Source of the DNA: Cryptomeria japonica
Lineage: Eukaryota; Streptophyta; Pinopsida; Cupressales; Cupressaceae
DNA length: 64,000 nt
Direction of reading: 5' to 3'
Assembly: GCF_030272615.1 (NCBI RefSeq)
Contig: NC_081409.1
Coordinates: forward strand, 528,424,291-528,488,290
The notes under the pieces were generated by a model. It had not been told where the DNA came from. It did not search any database and saw only the letters and a program-made list of their open reading frames with translations. Of this stretch, positions 1-11,972 are shown in pieces (positions within the stretch are counted from its first letter, which is position 1; each line of letters opens with the position of its first letter). A program made the translations under genes and the position numbers.

Positions 1-160
1 TGAATTAATTAAAATAAATTGAATAATTTATTTAATTAATATGAGAATGTTTGAAGATGAGTTAATTAACTATTAATTTAATTAACTGATGGCTAGTAGG
101 CTTTTAAACAAATAAATACAAAATATTCATTTAATTAAAATGGACAGATTTATGTGACTA
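1..160. other. AT-rich flank left of the truncated Copia-P LTR
   Basis: This stretch is rich in TTAATTAA-type words and has no counterpart in the matching part of the right LTR, where homology to the left copy begins near 6624. It is therefore flanking DNA or a later insertion that removed the LTR start. No gene is visible. Confidence 0.55.
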
Positions 161-2361
161 CAATCTCTATGCCAATAGACCAACCTATTCCGACAGAGGA
201 GTATGAAGAGAAGTCTCTTTGGTGAGTTCATCAGAATAACGTATGTCAATATGGAGGAAGTCTTTGGATTTTGGGTTTGGAGTTGTGTATGCCGATAGTG
301 ATGACTATTCCGATGATGACCATTTTTGCATGATGAGTTGCATTTAGGATAGCTTATGTCAATGGAGAGTGTCAACCTAGAGAATATGATTTGGTATAGC
401 TCATGGAAATAAAGGAAATCAAAGGGAAATTCCTCATCGGAGTAACCTTTGGTGATGAAGGTTGTCACCGCGAAGTATGAGTATCGGGATACCTTATGCC
501 GATGAAGTTAGTCATTGTGAAAAATGCATTTCAGGATAGTTATGCCGATAAAGGGAGGCAGATAGTATGGCATCGGTATAACCTATTCTGTCAGTTTAAC
601 AAGTTTTTTTTATGTCAATAGTTATGGTTAACCCGATGAGTGGTCATTTGGCTTAAAGTTTTTCAGCTCAAAATAACCTATGTCGATATGGTCAGTCAAC
701 ATGGAGAATATGGCTCGATATAACCTATGGTGATAGCATAAATCAAAGGTGAGTTTTCCATCGATATAACTTATACTGAGAGAAGAGACAAAAGACATTG
801 CAAGGTGATCAAGATAGGTTGTGAAGGCAGAATAGAGACAAAGTGTTAACCCGATAGTTAAAACTATTCTGATAGAGCTTCAAGGAGATGTATCAAAATG
901 AGTTAACCCGATATGAGTAACATGGAAACATAGTGGATCAGTATAATGGCTTATTATAAACTTGATAGGTGCGATACTTGCAACATAACACAAAGGTGAG
1001 TGACAACATGGAAATCGGTTGATCTGGGCATCTCGACAACCACGTGGATGGTTGACCTAGTTTCACCAAGTGATCTAGATGTAGATTGAGGATAATTTGA
1101 GGACACATTGCATGTCGACAAACATAGGGATGCTATGGTGCATGGAACTGCCACGATGGTGATTATGATCAAGTCAATCTAGTTAAAAATTTCAGATCAA
1201 TGACTTAGATTCCAAGTGGTTCATGAACATAGGTTGGCACGTCTAGAAACTTGAACTATATACTGGCCAAATACAAACTGACTATGTGAATGATCTGCAT
1301 GCTACTTAGGAAATTGAACAGATTATGTGGATTATAATGAGGCAAACAAGTTTGTCCTACAAGTGATGAGTTAATACCAGACCGACCTTGTGTAGGTATC
1401 AATGATGAATGCAACTGTGAAGAGAAGAGTAGATTAGTGCAGTAAATGTGACATGATAAGGGTTGTTGGCTTGTTGTATATGATGTGCAAATTTTTTTTT
1501 GTGAAGTTAGACTTGGCATGCTAAGTGAGTGGTGAGGTGTGGAGAAAAAGAGATAGACCAATGGATGTCTATGTGAGTGGGTTGCCAATCAAAAAGGGGG
1601 TTGCCACCAAGAATAGAGAGTGGAAACGGAGAAGTAAGAGCAGTTTAGGAACTAGAGACATAGAGTGTAGTAGAAGGAAATAAAAAAGTGTGGAGTCATA
1701 GAGAGGCAGGGTAGCCAAGACAAAGAGCAGAAACAAAGTAGCAAAGATCTAAGATAGAGAGCAGTGATCAGAGTGCATAGACTGAGCAAAGGCAAAAAGA
1801 GAAATAGGAGAGAAGAGAAGACAAAGAGAAGAGAGAAGAGAACAAGGATTGAGACAAATAGAAGGCAGAGAGCTGAGATTGAAGCATAAGAACCTAAGAG
1901 AAGAAGAGAGTCAATCAATCTCAAAGGCAAATTAGCTAGGTGTTGCAAAACTTCATTTGCAACAAGGTGTTTAAACTATATTCAATATACCTTCATTGTA
2001 ATATTTGAGTGGGTACTCAGAAGTAGGGGTTGGTGCTCCTTTGGGTTGTAGCCCATAAATATCAGGGGTTGGTGCTCCTTGGGTTGGTGCTCTAAATGTT
2101 GTAACAAGTTTTACCTGTGAGGCTGGATTGGAGCAACAAACTCCAACAACATTTATCACTGAGGTTTTTCCCCACCACGGGTTTTCCTCATATGCACTTG
2201 TGTTATGTGGTGTTCTCTTATGTGTGTATGTGCTCACGTGTTAGTATCTTTGCTTATGGTCTGGTTATTAAAGTTATTGCTTCTTAGATCATTTAGAAGG
2301 TAAAATTGTTTATTGATTACCACTGATTCAACCCCTCTCAGTGGTCCATTGTGTTCCAACA
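161..2361 (+). repeat. Left LTR of Copia-P, 5' truncated
   Basis: It aligns with 6624-8869, for example at the shared stretch starting CTCTATGCC at 165 and 6624, and ends in TTCCAACA just before the primer site. Roughly the first 835 bases of the LTR are missing. It carries dispersed ACCCGATAG-like words and two partial copies of a GGTTGGTGCTCC motif near 2025-2096, against three in the right LTR. The many small open frames here are not coding. Confidence 0.85.
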
Positions 2362-2363
2362 AT

Positions 2364-2376
2364 CGGTATCAGATCC
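2364..2376 (+). other. Primer binding site (initiator Met tRNA type)
   Basis: CGGTATCAGATCC lies two bases after the LTR end. It is a slightly degraded form of the GGTATCAGAGC primer site used by most plant Ty1/copia elements. Confidence 0.8.
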
Positions 2377-2424
2377 TTAGGTTTTTGGTTATAAAGCTTC
2401 CTCTAGCTTGAGTAGATTCTGGCG

Positions 2425-4420
2425 TATGAGCACAATGGTTAATTTTGAGTCAATCCCCGCTCCTATATTTGATGGCTCAAAATATTCCATTTGGTCTTAT
2501 AGAATGGAAGTTTATTTGTCTGTCTTAGGTTATGATGTTTGGATGTTTGTAGTAAATGGTTACTCTACTCCTACTAGTCCTCATGTTGATCCTGAAGCAA
2601 AAATAATATATGACTGCAATGCTGAAGCCATGAAGGCTATACTCAGTGGGCTTTCTGAAGACGTGTCTTCAAATTTGGAGATATGCAAATATGAAAAGAG
2701 AATATGGGATGGACTAAAGAAACTCTATGGAGATGAACCTTGCACCACTATGTCAGATAGTGAATGCAAGAAGAAGAGAAAATCTTGTTAAAGTACAAAT
2801 ATGAAAAGAAGATCAGACTGTTGCAGCAGTGAGGATGAAAAACAAGCTCGACTACTCATGACACAAGAAACTTCAAATGTGAGAAAACATTTAGCAATGA
2901 TAGTGCATCTCAATTCAATAGGAAAGGTCTTTTTGATAGCGATGATGAATAAGATGAAGATGAAGTTGAAGTTGAAGTGGATATTGAAGGAGAAATAGTG
3001 AGTGCACTTGATGAACTTAGTAAGGTGAGAAGAGAATACACGAAATATAGGAATGTTGTTGCTGAAGATCAGGACAAATTGACTACAAGTCTTGAAGAGG
3101 CTAGTAAGAATATCAACATGTTGAATACTCAACTAGAAGAAGCCAAAGGGATGTGTGAAGGCATAAAATCAGATTTAGATGCCAAGAAGAGAAGGTGTGA
3201 AGAGTTAGAGCTATAAGTGGAGACAAAGGGAAAGGACTGTAAGAACCTAAAAGATGAAATTGCAAAGCTAATAATAGAGCTTGAGAGGTGTCAAGATGAG
3301 CTCAAATTGAGGAATAAATATAATGGTGGCTCAAAGAACTGGATGAAATGTTGAGTAGACAAAAGCACTCAAAAGACACCATCGGATTAGGTTGTGATGC
3401 TGGTGAATACTCTATCAGTGGAGAGACTTCAAAGAAGGATATAAATTTCATCTCTTCAAGTGATCATCATAGTAGATAGACCTTCACAGTCAGGAATATC
3501 CCATGAAATAAGATAGATTTGACTACCACTACTGAAAAACATGAAGATGAAGGTTGCTGCTAAGAAAAGGAACCATGCTAATATAAAAGGAAAGGGTAAG
3601 CTGACTGAAGATGGCCTTATTAGAAATGAAAACACAAAAAAGGAGGTAGAGAAGACTAGGACATGTTGCTGCTCGCAAGACTGAACAAATTTAGAGACAA
3701 AAAGGATCAGAAGAAATGACTGTTGCAAACGTACAACCCAAGGTCAACAATAGAAGGAGAAGAAGTGGACCAAATTGACTAGCAATATCTCCACATGTTT
3801 GGCAAAACAAATTTGTATGTTATAAGTCATCCTTCTATGGTTATTGATTTGCATGAAATGGTTATGGGCATAAGACAATTGATTGTAGGAAAATGTCTAG
3901 GAATGATCAAGGTGCCTTCTCTAGGAATAGGAATGTAGTTTGTCATAGAAGTCATGGATATGGACATAAGAGCTCAAGCTGTAGAAACATGCATAGATAT
4001 GCTCCCATGTATGATAGAAAGACTCCAATTGCTGCTCCAATACATGTAAATGTTGTATGTTACAATTGCAACAAAGTTGGTCATAGGAGACATGAGTGTG
4101 GAAAGAAATACTTTCAAACATATTGCAGCCCCTACACACACTCTTCCAACAAAAGTGCAAGATATAACACCTATAGTTAGTAAGGAAGAGTTGATATAGC
4201 TTATGTAAGATAGGGATATACCTGGAACAAAAATAGAAGGATGTGTGGTTTGTCAAGAAGTTCTTTTGTTCCATCTGTAGTTGGTCACAATGACATATTT
4301 GGAGAAGGAGAACAAATCAGTTTGATAGATATCCCTCTACTCCTCTATTTGGCAAGAACATAGTTTGCTACAACTGCAACAATTTTGGCCACATTGCAAA
4401 ACATTGTAGGTCAAGGGTTA
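2425..4420 (+). pseudogene. gag: Copia-P gag, broken
   Basis: Gag coats retrotransposon RNA in virus-like particles. From the ATG at 2425 about 120 codons read as a UBN2-like copia gag start (PAPIFDGSKYSIWSYRME, then KRIWDGLKKLYG). A stop at 2789 and frameshifts follow. An acidic stretch and then a clear coiled coil (about 2977-3216, heptad-rich, ending KKRRCEELEL) come next. Zinc knuckles occur near 3930 (second Cys lost), near 4057 (CYNCNKVGHRRHEC, complete CX2CX4HX4C) and near 4370 (CYNCNNFGHIAKHC, complete). A long gag with internal coiled coil fits the SIRE/Maximus group. I chose 2425 because it begins the conserved block; 2435 is also possible. It cannot make a full protein. Confidence 0.8.
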
Positions 4421-5776
4421 TCAAGAAAAAAAAGTTGGTGTTGCTCCAAAAGTTGTGCATGAAGGAAGGAAGGAAGTCAAGAAAGTATGGAAAAGGAAAT
4501 AAGTGAATGTATTCATGTGCCAGCATGATGCATTTCATGCACAAGTGATATCTCTCAAAGCCTAAGGAAATGTAGGATCTTAGGGGGAATAACATAGTGA
4601 TCATATTATTTTCCCCCAACTTATTAAGAAGGATAGGTGTAGGGATAAACTATTGCAAATATGAGGAAAATCAGCTCTAAGAACAAGACATGAAGGAAGA
4701 AGATGAAATGGAATGTTTTACAGTTGATGGCTTGACAATGTATCAGGATTCAACATTGCTGGCATATTGATCTCTGTGGAAGGATAGTTGCTTGTAGTTG
4801 GCATAAATATTTCTGTGAAAAAACACCTAGTTGTAACCACACACTTGCATATGAAAGGATTTACACTAATGCAGAATGTTGAACAAAAAAAAAAGGAACC
4901 AGTTGATAGTCCATAGTGCATAAATTTGTCCATTGTTGATTGCAGATGAGCCACATAAATTCTTGTAATAAATATCTTGCTTCAGCAGGAAAGGATATTC
5001 TTCAGTGGATCAATGAAAGGTTAAGTATAATAAAGCATCAAAGTGGATATGAACATAGAGATGTATGGTTTAGGGGAGCTTAGTAATTAGAACCTTGCTC
5101 ATCCTTGAACGTGTGTGTGTGCTTCAAGGGCAATGAAGCATAGACATTATTTGTCTTAGGATAGTAAGTGTACAGATTGTTTTAAGGCAGTGGTTGTTGT
5201 TGGCAGTAAGACAGATGGTTGAGAACAAAGCAGTTATAGTATATCAGTCTTGGTTCTTAGGGGAGTAAAGGAGACCTAATAAGATGTTTGATCATAATGG
5301 TGTAGTTGATAATACAAGGACAGTTACTACAAGAGGTTTGTATACATGACAAAGAAGTAACATTGGGAGTGCATGCATAATAGGTTTGCAATGTCCAGTT
5401 CAAAGGAGAGGCCAGCATGAAGACAAATGGAAGATAGCTGAGCAAATGGAGTATATGGTTTTAAATCTGAGGGGGAGACAAATTATATTTGATGGTAGTA
5501 GATCACAGGGGGATCCAAGAAGACTTGATTAGAGTTTATTTTTATGATGTTGGATCATCTCCAACATATATTGTAATAATGGTTCATCTGGATGCAACAA
5601 GGTATAGTCTCATGTATCAAAATGGGAAGTGTGAAAGGTAGCAGTGGTGCACACAATCAAATGATTCAAAGGAGGAGCATGATAAGAAGTAATAGATGTA
5701 ATTCTATTGGCTGTCAAGGCCCCTTTGCCATTGTTTTCAAAGGGGGAGAGTGATGATTGGTGTTAGCATCAATGCC
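4421..5776 (+). other. Non-coding interior of Copia-P
   Basis: No protease, integrase, RT or RNase H motif is visible in any frame. An extra purine tract (CAAAGGGGGAGAG, about 5738-5750) lies 40 bases before the one next to the LTR, and a G-rich block occurs near 5469. The same double-tract arrangement precedes the LTR at 43409. Confidence 0.6.
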
Positions 5777-5788
5777 AAAGGAGGATAT
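5777..5788 (+). other. Polypurine tract of Copia-P
   Basis: AAAGGAGGATAT directly precedes the LTR start TGTTGGC. This is the expected plus-strand priming position and matches the usual copia form AAAGGGGGAGAT followed by TGTTGG. Confidence 0.75.
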
Positions 5789-8700
5789 TGTTGGCAAAGT
5801 TGTCATTGATGTCAACATATGTGTGTGTAGGGCTGAGAAGTTGCAGAAAATGATGAGTATCCCTAAATGAATATCAGACTAGTTAGAGGTGTAAATGATA
5901 GGTGTCACATAATGTGTTGTGCATGATGGCTTCACATGCACTAGATGGTAGTGCAGAGATATGTAGAGACATGGACAAAAATGCAAGATGATGTGTGCCC
6001 CAAATGAAGGTCAGAATGAAAGAGATGATGTCATTTCAGTTTGACTGAAGTGGTGTTGCTAAGATGTTGATAAAGGGAAGATTAGTTCATGTTGGTAGAT
6101 TTGAACAAGATACATAAGTGATTAGATCAGGATAACTATATCGATCAAGTGTTGTACTGCTGCAGTGATCATATCAGGATAACTTATACCAATTGAGTGT
6201 TTTGTAGATAATATCTACTCTGGTGGTCATATCAAAATAGTTTAGTCAATACCAAGCCGCATGGAGGAAATTTCTATCGGCATAAATCATATTGATGTCA
6301 GGTAGTGTGCATTTTATGTCATATTGGGTTAGCTATGCCAACCAGGGGACCAAAGAGGTGCATCAAAATATATGACAAAGGTGGAGTAGTGATTTTGTGT
6401 TATACCAATAGAGTAAACTACTCCAATATCAGTATATCAAAATAGTTGTGTTGACCAAGTGACCGAGGATGCCTATCAGAGTAACTATTAAATGCATCAT
6501 AATGATTTTGTGTTATGCCAATAGTGTAAACTACTCTGGCATCATTGTGTTGGAATAGTTATACCAACAAGGAGATCGAGTAGGTGTATCAGAGTAGCTT
6601 TTGAACTCGAAATAACAATTTATCTCTATGCCGATAAACCAACCTATTCTGATAGAGGAGTATGAAGAGAAGTCTCTTTGGTGAGTTCACCAGAATAACA
6701 TATGTTGATATGGAGGAGGTCTTTGGAGTTCGGATTCAGAGTTACCTATGTCGATAGTGATGACTATTCTGATGATGATCATTTTTTCATGATGAGTTGT
6801 GTTCAGGATAGCTTATGTTGATGGAGAGTGTCAACCTAGAGAATGTGGTTCGGTGTAGCTCATGGTGATAAAGGAAATCAAAGGAGAATTTATCATCAAA
6901 GTAACCTACGCTAATGAAGGTTGTCACCGCAGAGTATGAGTATTGAGATACCTTATGCCAATGAAGTTTGTCACCATGGAATATGAATTTCAGGATAGTT
7001 ATGTCGATAAAGGGAGGCAGATAGTATGGCATCAGTATAACCTATTCTATCGATTTAACAAGTTTTTCTTATGCCTATGTTATGGTTAACTCGATGAATA
7101 GTCATTTGGCCTAAATTCTTTCAGCTCAAGATAACCTATGTCAATATGGTCAGTCAACATGGAGAATATGGCTCGGTATAACCTATGGTGATAGAAGAAA
7201 TAAAAGGTGATTTTTCCATCGGTGTAACTCATGCCAATAGATTAAACAAAAGACATCGCAAGGTGATTGGGATAGGTTGTGAAGATAGAATAGAGACAAA
7301 ATGTTAACCCGATAGTTAAAACTATTATGATAGATCTTCAAGGAGATGTATCAGAATGAGTTAACCCGATGCGAGTAACATGGAAACATAGTGGATTGGT
7401 ATAATTGCTTATTATAAACCCGATAGGTATGATACTTGCAGCATAACATGAAGGCTGGCTACAACATGGAAATCAGTTGATCCGGGCAGCTCAATAGTCC
7501 ACATGGATGGTTGACCTAGTTTGACCAAGTGATCTGAATGTAGATTGAGGATAATTTGAGGATATATTGCATGCCAATAAACACAAGGATGATGTGGCAT
7601 GTGGAACCACCATGATGGCAATTATGATCAAGTCAATCTGGTTAAATCTTATAGATCAACAACTTAGATTCAAAGTGATTCATGAACATAGGCTGGTGCA
7701 TCTAGAAATTTAAACTGTTTACTAGCCAAATACAAATCGATTATTTGAACGATCTACATGCTTCTTAGGAAATTGAACAGATTATGTGGATGATAACAAG
7801 GCAAACAAGTTTGTCCTTCAAGTGATGAGTTAATACCAGACCGACCTTGTGCATGTATCAATGATGAATACAATTGTGTAGAGAAGAGTAGATTAGTGCA
7901 GTAAATGTGACATGATGGGGGTTATTGGCTTGTTGTATATGATGTGTTAAAAAATTGTTGTGAAGTTAGATTTGGTGTGTTGAGTGAGTGGTGAGGTGTG
8001 GAGAAAAATAGTTAGACTAGTAGTTGTCCATGTGAGTGGGTTGCCAATCAAAAAGGAGGTTACCGCCAAGAATAAAGAGTGGAAACAGAGCAGTAAAAGT
8101 AGGTTAGGAACTAGAGATAGAGAGTGTAGTAGAAGGATAGAAAAAAGTGTGGACTCATAGAGAGGAAGGGTAGAGAAGATAGAGAGCAGAAATAAAGCAA
8201 CAAAGGTCATATATAGAGAGCAGTGATCAGAGTGCAGAGAGCCAAGAAAGCCAGAAGCAACAAGAGACTAAGCAAAGGCGAAAAGAGAAATAGGAGGGCA
8301 GAGAGCATAGAATAATGACTAAGACAGATAAAAGGCAAAGAGATGAGATTAAATCATAAGAACCTGAGAGCATAAGAGAGTCAATCAATCTCAAAGGCAG
8401 ATTATCTAGGTGTTGCAAAACTTCATTTGCAGCAAGCTGTTTAAACTGTATTCGATATATCTTCATTGTAATCTCTGAGTGGGTTCTCAGAAGTAGGGGT
8501 TAGTGCTCCTTTGGGTTGTAGCCCATAAATATCAGGGATTGGTGCTCCTTGGGTTGGTGCCCTTAAGATAGGGGTTGGTGCTCCTTGGGTTGGTTCCCTA
8601 AATGTTGTAACAAGTTTTACCTGTGAGGCTAGATTGGAGCAGTAGACTCCAACAACATTTCTCACCAAGGTTTTTTCCCCACTGTAGGTTTTCCTCTTAT

Positions 8701-8869
8701 GCACTTGTGTTATGTGATGTGCTCTTATGTGTGTATGTGCTCATGTGTTAGTATCTTTGCTTATAGTCTTGTGATTAAATTTATTGCTGCTTAGATCCTT
8801 TAGAAGGTAAAAGTTTTTATTGATTACCATTGATTCACCCCCCTCTCAGTGGTCCATTGTGTTCCAACA
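5789..8869 (+). repeat. Right LTR of Copia-P (about 3.08 kb)
   Basis: It starts TGTTGGCAAAG after the purine tract and ends TTCCAACA. Its last 2.2 kb match the left LTR over full length with small indels, including one extra copy (about 39 bases) of the GGTTGGTGCTCC motif. About 3.1 kb is unusually long for a copia LTR. The first 1.6 kb carries repeated words of the type ACCCGATAG and TAACCTATGCCGATAG at irregular spacing. Confidence 0.85.
8495..8600 (+). repeat. Short tandem motif in the Copia-P LTR
   Basis: Three imperfect copies of AGGGGTTGGTGCTCCTTGGG occur about 37 bases apart. The left LTR at 2025-2096 has only two. Copy-number change explains part of the length difference between the LTRs. 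Confidence 0.75.
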
Positions 8870-8871
8870 CC

Positions 8872-9618
8872 TCCCTGGCCTTAGCTTGTACAAGTGTTTC
8901 TAATTTTAGTTTCTAGATAGGAGAGAGGATTTCTAGATTGATAGACTCTTGTGACAATGCCAGAACATAAAAAATATGCTTGTCCTTCTCAATTAATTCC
9001 TTTACATTCTCGACAGTGTCTCTTGGCTCAGCCTTCGCGCTCTTTGCATCAATTTTTGCCTTAACCTCTTTTAAATCCATATCATCAACATTCGGAGCTT
9101 GAGCCTCCATAGGCTGATCAAAAGGATTTTGTGTATCCTCAACCTTATTAGCTTCACCTATCTCCTCTTTATCCTTATTCAGCTCACCATGTTGCTTACC
9201 TTTAGCTACATCTTCCTTTTTCGGAAAAAAGGAAGTATCCATATTAGCTTGATCATCTTTGGGATACTTTTTTTATGATGTTGGAGCAAATTAGACAACA
9301 TCATACTGATTTTTCTTCAAATTTGATTTAAGGATTTTCTTTGTATGCTTTACTACTTCATCAGTTAGACCAATCACAAGCTTATTGACTCTAGTGGACA
9401 TAAATTCACAATTACATACTCTCTTAACCTTTCATCTTCCTTATTTGCAGTTTGTCTTCTCATTTCCAAAATATTATATAAACCTTTTGGTATTTATGAC
9501 ATTATTTCTATTATAGCTTTATTGTACACATTTAAGTATTTAACAGTAGCTTCTTCTATAGAAACTGAATATTGTCCTAAGTCTTCAATGACACTTTTCA
9601 CTAACCTTCTTCATCTAA
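8872..9618 (-). pseudogene. Decayed coding region, family not recognised
   Basis: Read leftward from about 9618, three blocks look like real but broken coding sequence: one containing EDLGQYSVSIEEATVKYLNV, a second (MSTRVNKLVIGLTDEVV) one frame away near 9400, and an open stretch at 9242-8913 rich in Lys, Glu and Asp (VENVKELIEKDKHIFYVLAL). A stop at 8910 is followed by more in-frame sequence up to the Copia-P LTR, whose insertion probably cut it. I recognise no gag or pol motif. The composition suggests a charged helical protein. It may be an extra ORF of another retroelement; function unknown. Confidence 0.45.
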
Positions 9619-10428
9619 ACTAATTAAATAATTTTAATTATTTAATTAGTACTGATATTCTTCTTCTAGTTTCCAATAATTAAATAATTTTCATTATTTA
9701 ATTAATGTTCATCATTGTCTCTTTCTAATCAATTAATCCTAACTAATCCTCTTTGATTAAATAATTCATTTAATTATTTAATTCCTTTATTCTAAGCTAA
9801 TTATTCTTCCATGATTAAATAATAATTTAAATTAATTAAATTACCATGTGTGGATGAAATAAATAAATTTAATTTATTTATTTATGACCCCACTTATCTC
9901 TTCCACTTTCTAATTTTTATCTCTCTTATCTCTTCAACCTGCTAATTTGGTATTTATGAGAAGATAATTAAAGATTTAATTATTTATTTTCATAATATCT
10001 TCTCATTTGCTTTCTTCTATCTTCATCCTTCCTCGAATGGCAGCTCTGTTGTGCACTCAATCTTGTCTATTGATTATTTTTAGTCTCAAATTAATCTTAG
10101 CCATCCAATCAATCCTCTTTTCTATAAATTGAGCTCTCATTGCTCATTTTCAACAACCTTATCTCAAGTATCCTCACACTAGCGATTTTTCTATCATCTT
10201 GCTTCTATCACACTTGCATTTTGTAGATGAGATCCACAACACATTTGGAGGAAAAAGAGAAACAATGGAGGCCAAGGAAGGAGATTTCTACATGTGGTTT
10301 GCACTTTCATTTTGAAATCTTGTCTTTTCTTCCTTTATTGAAATTATTGGGATTTATTTTCATAACTTGTTAGTTTTTGTGGTTAGCTAACTCATGGGTT
10401 ATGAATCTTATACATAATTTCTTATGTC
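9619..10428 (+). other. LTR-like AT-rich DNA with promoter signature
   Basis: TTAATTAA-rich sequence passes into a pyrimidine-rich stretch and a TATA box at 10123, the same layout as the G2 LTR at 32785-34043 (an 'AATCTTG..CATTGATT' type segment, then TATAAAT, then a CATCTT-rich leader). It is probably part of a plus-strand gypsy LTR. Neither terminal TG..CA nor purine tract is identifiable. It ends abruptly where homology to gypsy gag begins near 10429. Confidence 0.4.
10123..10130 (+). promoter_or_regulatory. TATA box of LTR-like segment
   Basis: TATAAATT follows a CAATC-containing stretch and precedes a CA- and T-rich untranslated-type region, as in the LTR promoters elsewhere in this window. 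Confidence 0.45.
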
Positions 10429-11972
10429 AATGAGATCTTGAATCTCATGCTTGAGCTTCATGCAGTTGTTTGTGTTGTGACCTTTGTTTTGATGGTATTC
10501 ACATTATTCATTCTCTCTCCACCATTTTGGTTTAACTTCAGGATCATATGGCCTAGAATTGTCTGGAAAGGTTATCAGATCATTTGCCAATGAATTTTTG
10601 AAAGCGGATTCATATGATTCTTCTAGAGGAGTGAATTTGCGTTTAGGTTTCGAAAGCCAAGGTTTCTCTTTAAACCACTCTTTTACTTTCTTCGGAGGAT
10701 TTTCTATTGCAATTTCAGCTGCTTTGAGTGCTTGTGTACCACTAGCTAAGTTAAATATTGTGGATTTTGATTTTTCTTTAATAGTGTCTACAACTCCATC
10801 ATTAACAACGTTTCTATTGTCTTTGCCATATTTCCAATATTTTTTCTTTTCTTTGGAACTAGAACCTTGTTGTATTTCTTTCCAAAGTGAGATATCTCCT
10901 TTCTTTATAAGCACATCTTCCATTTTGAGGGCATTGTCTACCATTTTGTTGAATGAAGACTATACTTGCATTTGGATACTGTATTTGAATTTAGGGATCA
11001 AGTTGTTGATGAAGATATCCATCTTCTCAGGATCTGGAATAGGCCGTGAATATCCAGAGAACATCTTTCTCCATCGTTGGAGGAAAGTGAGAAAGGGCTC
11101 TCCTATTTTTTGTTTGGTATTGCAAATCTCTATCATAGTGACTGGGTGATGAATGTTATAGGAGTATTGTTGTAGAAATAATTGGATTAATTCTTCAAAA
11201 GTTTTTATTCCCATAGTTAGGCTTGAAAACCATTCCATAGCTTTCCTTCCTAAACTTCTCGAGAAAAGGCGCATGAGATATGTTTGTTCATGCATGAACT
11301 CCATACATAAAGCACAAAATTCTCTAACATGGTCTTGAAGATCTGAGTTGCCATCATATTTGTCAAATTTTGGGATCTCCACTCATGAAGGAAATGGAGG
11401 CATGTAAAGATTTTATCAAATGGAAATGGGCATATCGTGCCCAGAGAATATTGTTTTGATGATTTATCCTTGTTTCTCAGTTCTGTGATCTCAATTCGTA
11501 ACGCTTGTAATTGTTTGTTTACCATTGCTAAGGGTGTCTCTTCCTCTTTAGTGATGAGGGCCTCAATGTTATAACTAGTAGGAAGTTTAGCGCCTTACTT
11601 TGCTAGTTCTAGAAAATAGTCTTCTTTTTCTCTAGCCATGATAACCTTCATCATTTTTTGGAAATCTTTATCCTTTTGACATTTATGAATATCAGTTTTG
11701 GTAGGTTCATAGGCTTCAGATTCATCTGATGAGGAATCACAGTCAGTAGCCTAGATACTAAGATCGTCATAAGTATTTTGTTTAACAGCTTGTCTTTCTT
11801 GTTTTGTTCTAGATATGGTGGGAGAGAAGGGTTGATCATTAACTGGTATATCTGATGATGAAGGTTTATTACTGAAAGGGTCCTCTACTTAAAATGGATT
11901 ATCTTGATATGAAAAAGATGGTCCTTTGCCTCTGTCGGATTTCTTATGAGAACTTCTGGTTTGAGTAGGCAT
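10429..11972 (-). pseudogene. gag: Gypsy gag, copy 1', truncated and broken
   Basis: The frame starts with the ATG at 11970-11972 (MPTQTRSSHKK) and resembles the gags at 26.0-28.0 kb and 58.9-60.8 kb. The gag core lies at about 10960-11400 (PKFDKYDGNSDLQDHVREFC, then KAMEWFSSL), followed by the C-terminal segment at 10504-10944 (KEKPWLSKPKRKFTPLEESY). A stop at 11751-11753 matches the codon that is also a stop in G3 (60608-60610). A frameshift lies near 11380. Homology ends sharply at 10429, where LTR-like DNA begins, so protease and pol are missing. Confidence 0.85.

Larger units (their letters stand above)
161..8869 (+). mobile_element. Copia-P: Ty1/copia-like LTR element with gag only
   Basis: Direct repeats at 161-2361 and 5789-8869 flank a 3.4-kb internal region. 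A primer site of the initiator-Met-tRNA type follows the left LTR and a purine tract precedes the right LTR, fixing the plus orientation. The right LTR runs from TGTTGG to CCAACA, short inverted ends typical of copia elements. The interior holds a broken gag (UBN2-like start, coiled coil, zinc knuckles), but I find no integrase, RT or RNase H. It is either a non-autonomous derivative or an element that lost pol; the long LTR and coiled-coil gag recall the SIRE/Maximus group. The left LTR is truncated, so no target duplication can be checked. Confidence 0.8.

Noticed and set aside
1256-1948. Minus-strand Leu/Ser-rich frames that look like membrane proteins
   Set aside because: They lie within the LTR, are opposite GA-rich DNA, and are not kept open in the right LTR copy.
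10559-11149. Plus-strand frame of 196 codons with a similar one at 59337-59888
   Set aside because: It is the antisense shadow of the gag C-terminal region; gag motifs on the minus strand are conserved and explain it.
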